From: an uncultured Amylibacter sp.
GTDB lineage: Bacteria > Pseudomonadota > Alphaproteobacteria > Rhodobacterales > Rhodobacteraceae
DNA: 7,511 nucleotides
Assembly (NCBI GenBank): GCA_938001995.1
Contig: CALLAV010000112.1
Coordinates: forward strand, 1 to 7,511
Reading direction: 5' to 3'
Each line of letters starts with the position of its first letter. Position 1 is the stretch's first letter. Shown in pieces: positions 6,136-7,511 of this stretch. The notes beneath the pieces were generated by a model. That model had not been told where the DNA came from and ran no database searches. It saw only the letters and a program-made list of their open reading frames with translations. The translations under genes and the position numbers were made by a program.

Positions 6136-6281
6136 TCGGGCGTTTCGTCATCCAATAAGATGCGGGATGCTGCGCCTTCGACGTCTTCATATTGGTCGGA
6201 TTTTACTGTCCAATAAAACGCCAACAGGCCAAGCCCACCGAGGATGAGCGACGCGGGGATCAAGATGACAAGAACGTTCAT
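6132..6281 (-). CDS. ccoS: cbb3-type cytochrome oxidase assembly protein CcoS
   Basis: A 49-residue reading frame translated by hand from the minus strand starts MNVLVILIPASLILGGLG and continues with one transmembrane helix to FYWTVKSDQYED, then an acidic tail. This is the classical CcoS layout: a short N-out helix, the FxWxxxxxQYxD motif and a small soluble tail. CcoS is needed for maturation of the cbb3 oxidase, acting with CcoI in copper/haem cofactor installation in the inner membrane. Its ATG overlaps the ccoI stop (ATGA), confirming the ccoIS operon end. AAAGGTG shortly upstream, inside ccoI, may serve as its ribosome binding site. It is below the size that ordinary reading-frame scans report. 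No terminator lies beyond it, because it converges directly on the CoA-binding gene. Confidence 0.93.
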   Translation of the reverse strand: MNVLVILIPASLILGGLGLLAFYWTVKSDQYEDVEGAASRILLDDETPD

Positions 6282-7511
6282 TTTACACCTTTGATGCGCA
6301 GGGCATTGGCCAGCACGGTTAGCGAGGAAATCGACATGGCGAGCGCTGCGATCAGCGGTGTGGCATAGCCCAGCAACGCGATGGGAATGGCGATCATATT
6401 GTAGGCAACCGCAATGCCAAAGTTCTGGCGTGATAGGCGACTGGCCGCTTTGGCAACAGACAAAACCACGGGCAGGTTTTTGAAACTGTCACGCAGCAAC
6501 ACCACATCAGCCGCATTGCGCGAAATATCAAGGGCGGAGGACGGCGCAATAGAGGCATGGGCCGCCGCAAGGCAGGCCGTGTCATTCAACCCGTCACCGA
6601 TCATCAAAACGCGGTGGCCGCCTGTGGACAGTTTTGCGATGGCTTCGTGTTTTTGTTCTGCGCTTTGTTGGGCGAACACACTGTCGATCCCCACCATCTT
6701 TGCGATACGGCTCACTTTGGGTGCAGTGTCACCGCTTAGGATATGGGACGCATAGCCCTTCGACTTGATCACTTGCGCAGCGCTATCTGCACCCGGGCGC
6801 AGGACTTCTGGCTGCCCTTGCGGTGTGTCAGGCAGGGTCAGCGTCCCTGTTTTGTCAAACACGATGGTGTCGGTTTCAGCTATGCGTTCCAGCGCGGTTC
6901 CGCTTTTGACAAGGAACCCCAGCGCATAAAGTTTGCCAATGGCCGCAGTGGAAACAGCAGGGACCGCAAGGCCAAGGGCACAGGGGCAGGTGATGATCAG
7001 AACCGCCACGGCGATGTTGGTCGCATAACGCAGATCGCCCGAAATCATCAGCCACATAACAAAGGCGAAGGCGGCCAGCGCATGCACCACAGGCACGTAA
7101 ACACGCGATGCACGATCCGCCAGCGCAGTATAGCTATTACGGCTGTTTTCAGCCAGTTCCACCATGGCAGCCATACGGCGCAGTGTTGTGTCTTCGCCCA
7201 CGGCAGTGGCCGCTATTGTGAAAGGATCAGCGAGGTTAATTTCACCCGACTGAACGACGTCATTTTGGTGCAGGGTGATCGCATCAGTCTCGCCCGTGAG
7301 AAAGGCGCGGTCGGTGGTGGCCTTGGCATCCAGCAAGGTTCCATCCACGGGTATGCGCGCGCCAGTTGGGATCAGGATGCGGTCGTTGATTTGCAGATCC
7401 GCAACCTTGGTTGTGATCTTTTGGCCCGCGACAATCCGCGTTGCCGTTGCGGTTTCCAGTGCGGCCAGTTCTTTGGCTGCGGATTTGGCGGCGGCGCGGG
7501 TAGAATGATCT
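6278..7511 (-). CDS. ccoI: CcoI copper-transporting P-type ATPase, C-terminal part, lacking most of the N-domain
   Basis: The frame is open to the window edge, giving the last 410 residues; the N-terminal metal-binding domain and first helices lie outside. CcoI supplies copper for cbb3 oxidase assembly in the inner membrane. In fragment numbering there is an actuator TGE at 72-74, a transmembrane CPC at 175-177, phosphorylation DKTGT at 219-223, SGD at 259-261, GDGLND at 305-310, and two final helices with MSISS and NALR. All are intact. The segment from Asp219 to Asp261 is only 42 residues, where relatives carry about 130 or more. The ATP-binding N-domain with its HP motif (usually SxHPL) is missing and no HP dipeptide occurs. 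The frame is continuous, with no stop. It may be an in-frame deletion (non-functional or altered), a real variant, or an assembly error. Identification as CcoI rests on the ccoS overlap and tail motifs. Confidence 0.9.
   Translation of the reverse strand, partial: DHSTRAAAKSAAKELAALETATATRIVAGQKITTKVADLQINDRILIPTGARIPVDGTLLDAKATTDRAFLTGETDAITLHQNDVVQSGEINLADPFTIAATAVGEDTTLRRMAAMVELAENSRNSYTALADRASRVYVPVVHALAAFAFVMWLMISGDLRYATNIAVAVLIITCPCALGLAVPAVSTAAIGKLYALGFLVKSGTALERIAETDTIVFDKTGTLTLPDTPQGQPEVLRPGADSAAQVIKSKGYASHILSGDTAPKVSRIAKMVGIDSVFAQQSAEQKHEAIAKLSTGGHRVLMIGDGLNDTACLAAAHASIAPSSALDISRNAADVVLLRDSFKNLPVVLSVAKAASRLSRQNFGIAVAYNMIAIPIALLGYATPLIAALAMSISSLTVLANALRIKGVK

Noticed and set aside
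6278..7348. Treating 7348 as the start of the copper ATPase
   Set aside because: The GTG there is internal (PVDGT of the actuator domain). The frame continues upstream to the window edge with actuator-domain sequence.

Overview
The window looks like a chromosomal segment of an alphaproteobacterium, most likely a Rhodobacterales/Roseobacter-type bacterium. This inference rests on moderately high GC, the end of a cbb3-oxidase maturation cluster (ccoI-ccoS), and the mix of aromatic-catabolism, Baeyer-Villiger and SELENBP1-type genes. The taxonomic call comes from gene content and protein character, not from a search. Coding density is very high: eight protein genes and no RNA genes, insertion sequences or CRISPR arrays were seen. 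Only two non-coding gaps exceed 80 bases (2258-2405 and 3870-3955), and both appear to be promoter regions. No gene-free stretch reaches 300 bases.

Region 1 (1-1394, plus strand) holds the 3' end of a YtcJ-type metal-dependent amidohydrolase. It is fused by a GTGA stop/start overlap to a COG0523 (CobW/ZNG1-type) GTPase, a metal-insertion factor family. The pair suggests an enzyme with a dedicated metallochaperone. Region 2 (1391-2257, minus strand) is an intradiol ring-cleavage dioxygenase, probably hydroxyquinol 1,2-dioxygenase. It converges on the GTPase with overlapping stop codons.

Region 3 (2258-6135, plus strand) starts at a divergent promoter region carrying a perfect-core tandem 12-bp repeat. 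It contains an EthA-like class B flavin monooxygenase. After an 86-bp gap comes a compact set: an SBP56/SELENBP1-family (methanethiol-oxidase-like) protein without signal peptide, a plant-type 2Fe-2S ferredoxin overlapping it by ATGA, and a CoA-binding Rossmann protein 3 bases after the ferredoxin. A sulfide- or ketone-oxidising monooxygenase, a thiol-oxidase-like protein and a ferredoxin together suggest a cytosolic oxidation module, possibly for volatile organic sulfur. The substrate is inference.

Region 4 (6132-7511, minus strand) is the 3' end of a cbb3-oxidase assembly operon: ccoI (copper P-type ATPase, 5' end outside the window) overlapping the 49-residue ccoS by ATGA. The strongest anomaly of the window is here. 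This ccoI keeps every catalytic motif around it but lacks nearly the whole nucleotide-binding (N) domain, leaving only 42 residues between the phosphorylated Asp and the SGD motif, with an open frame throughout.
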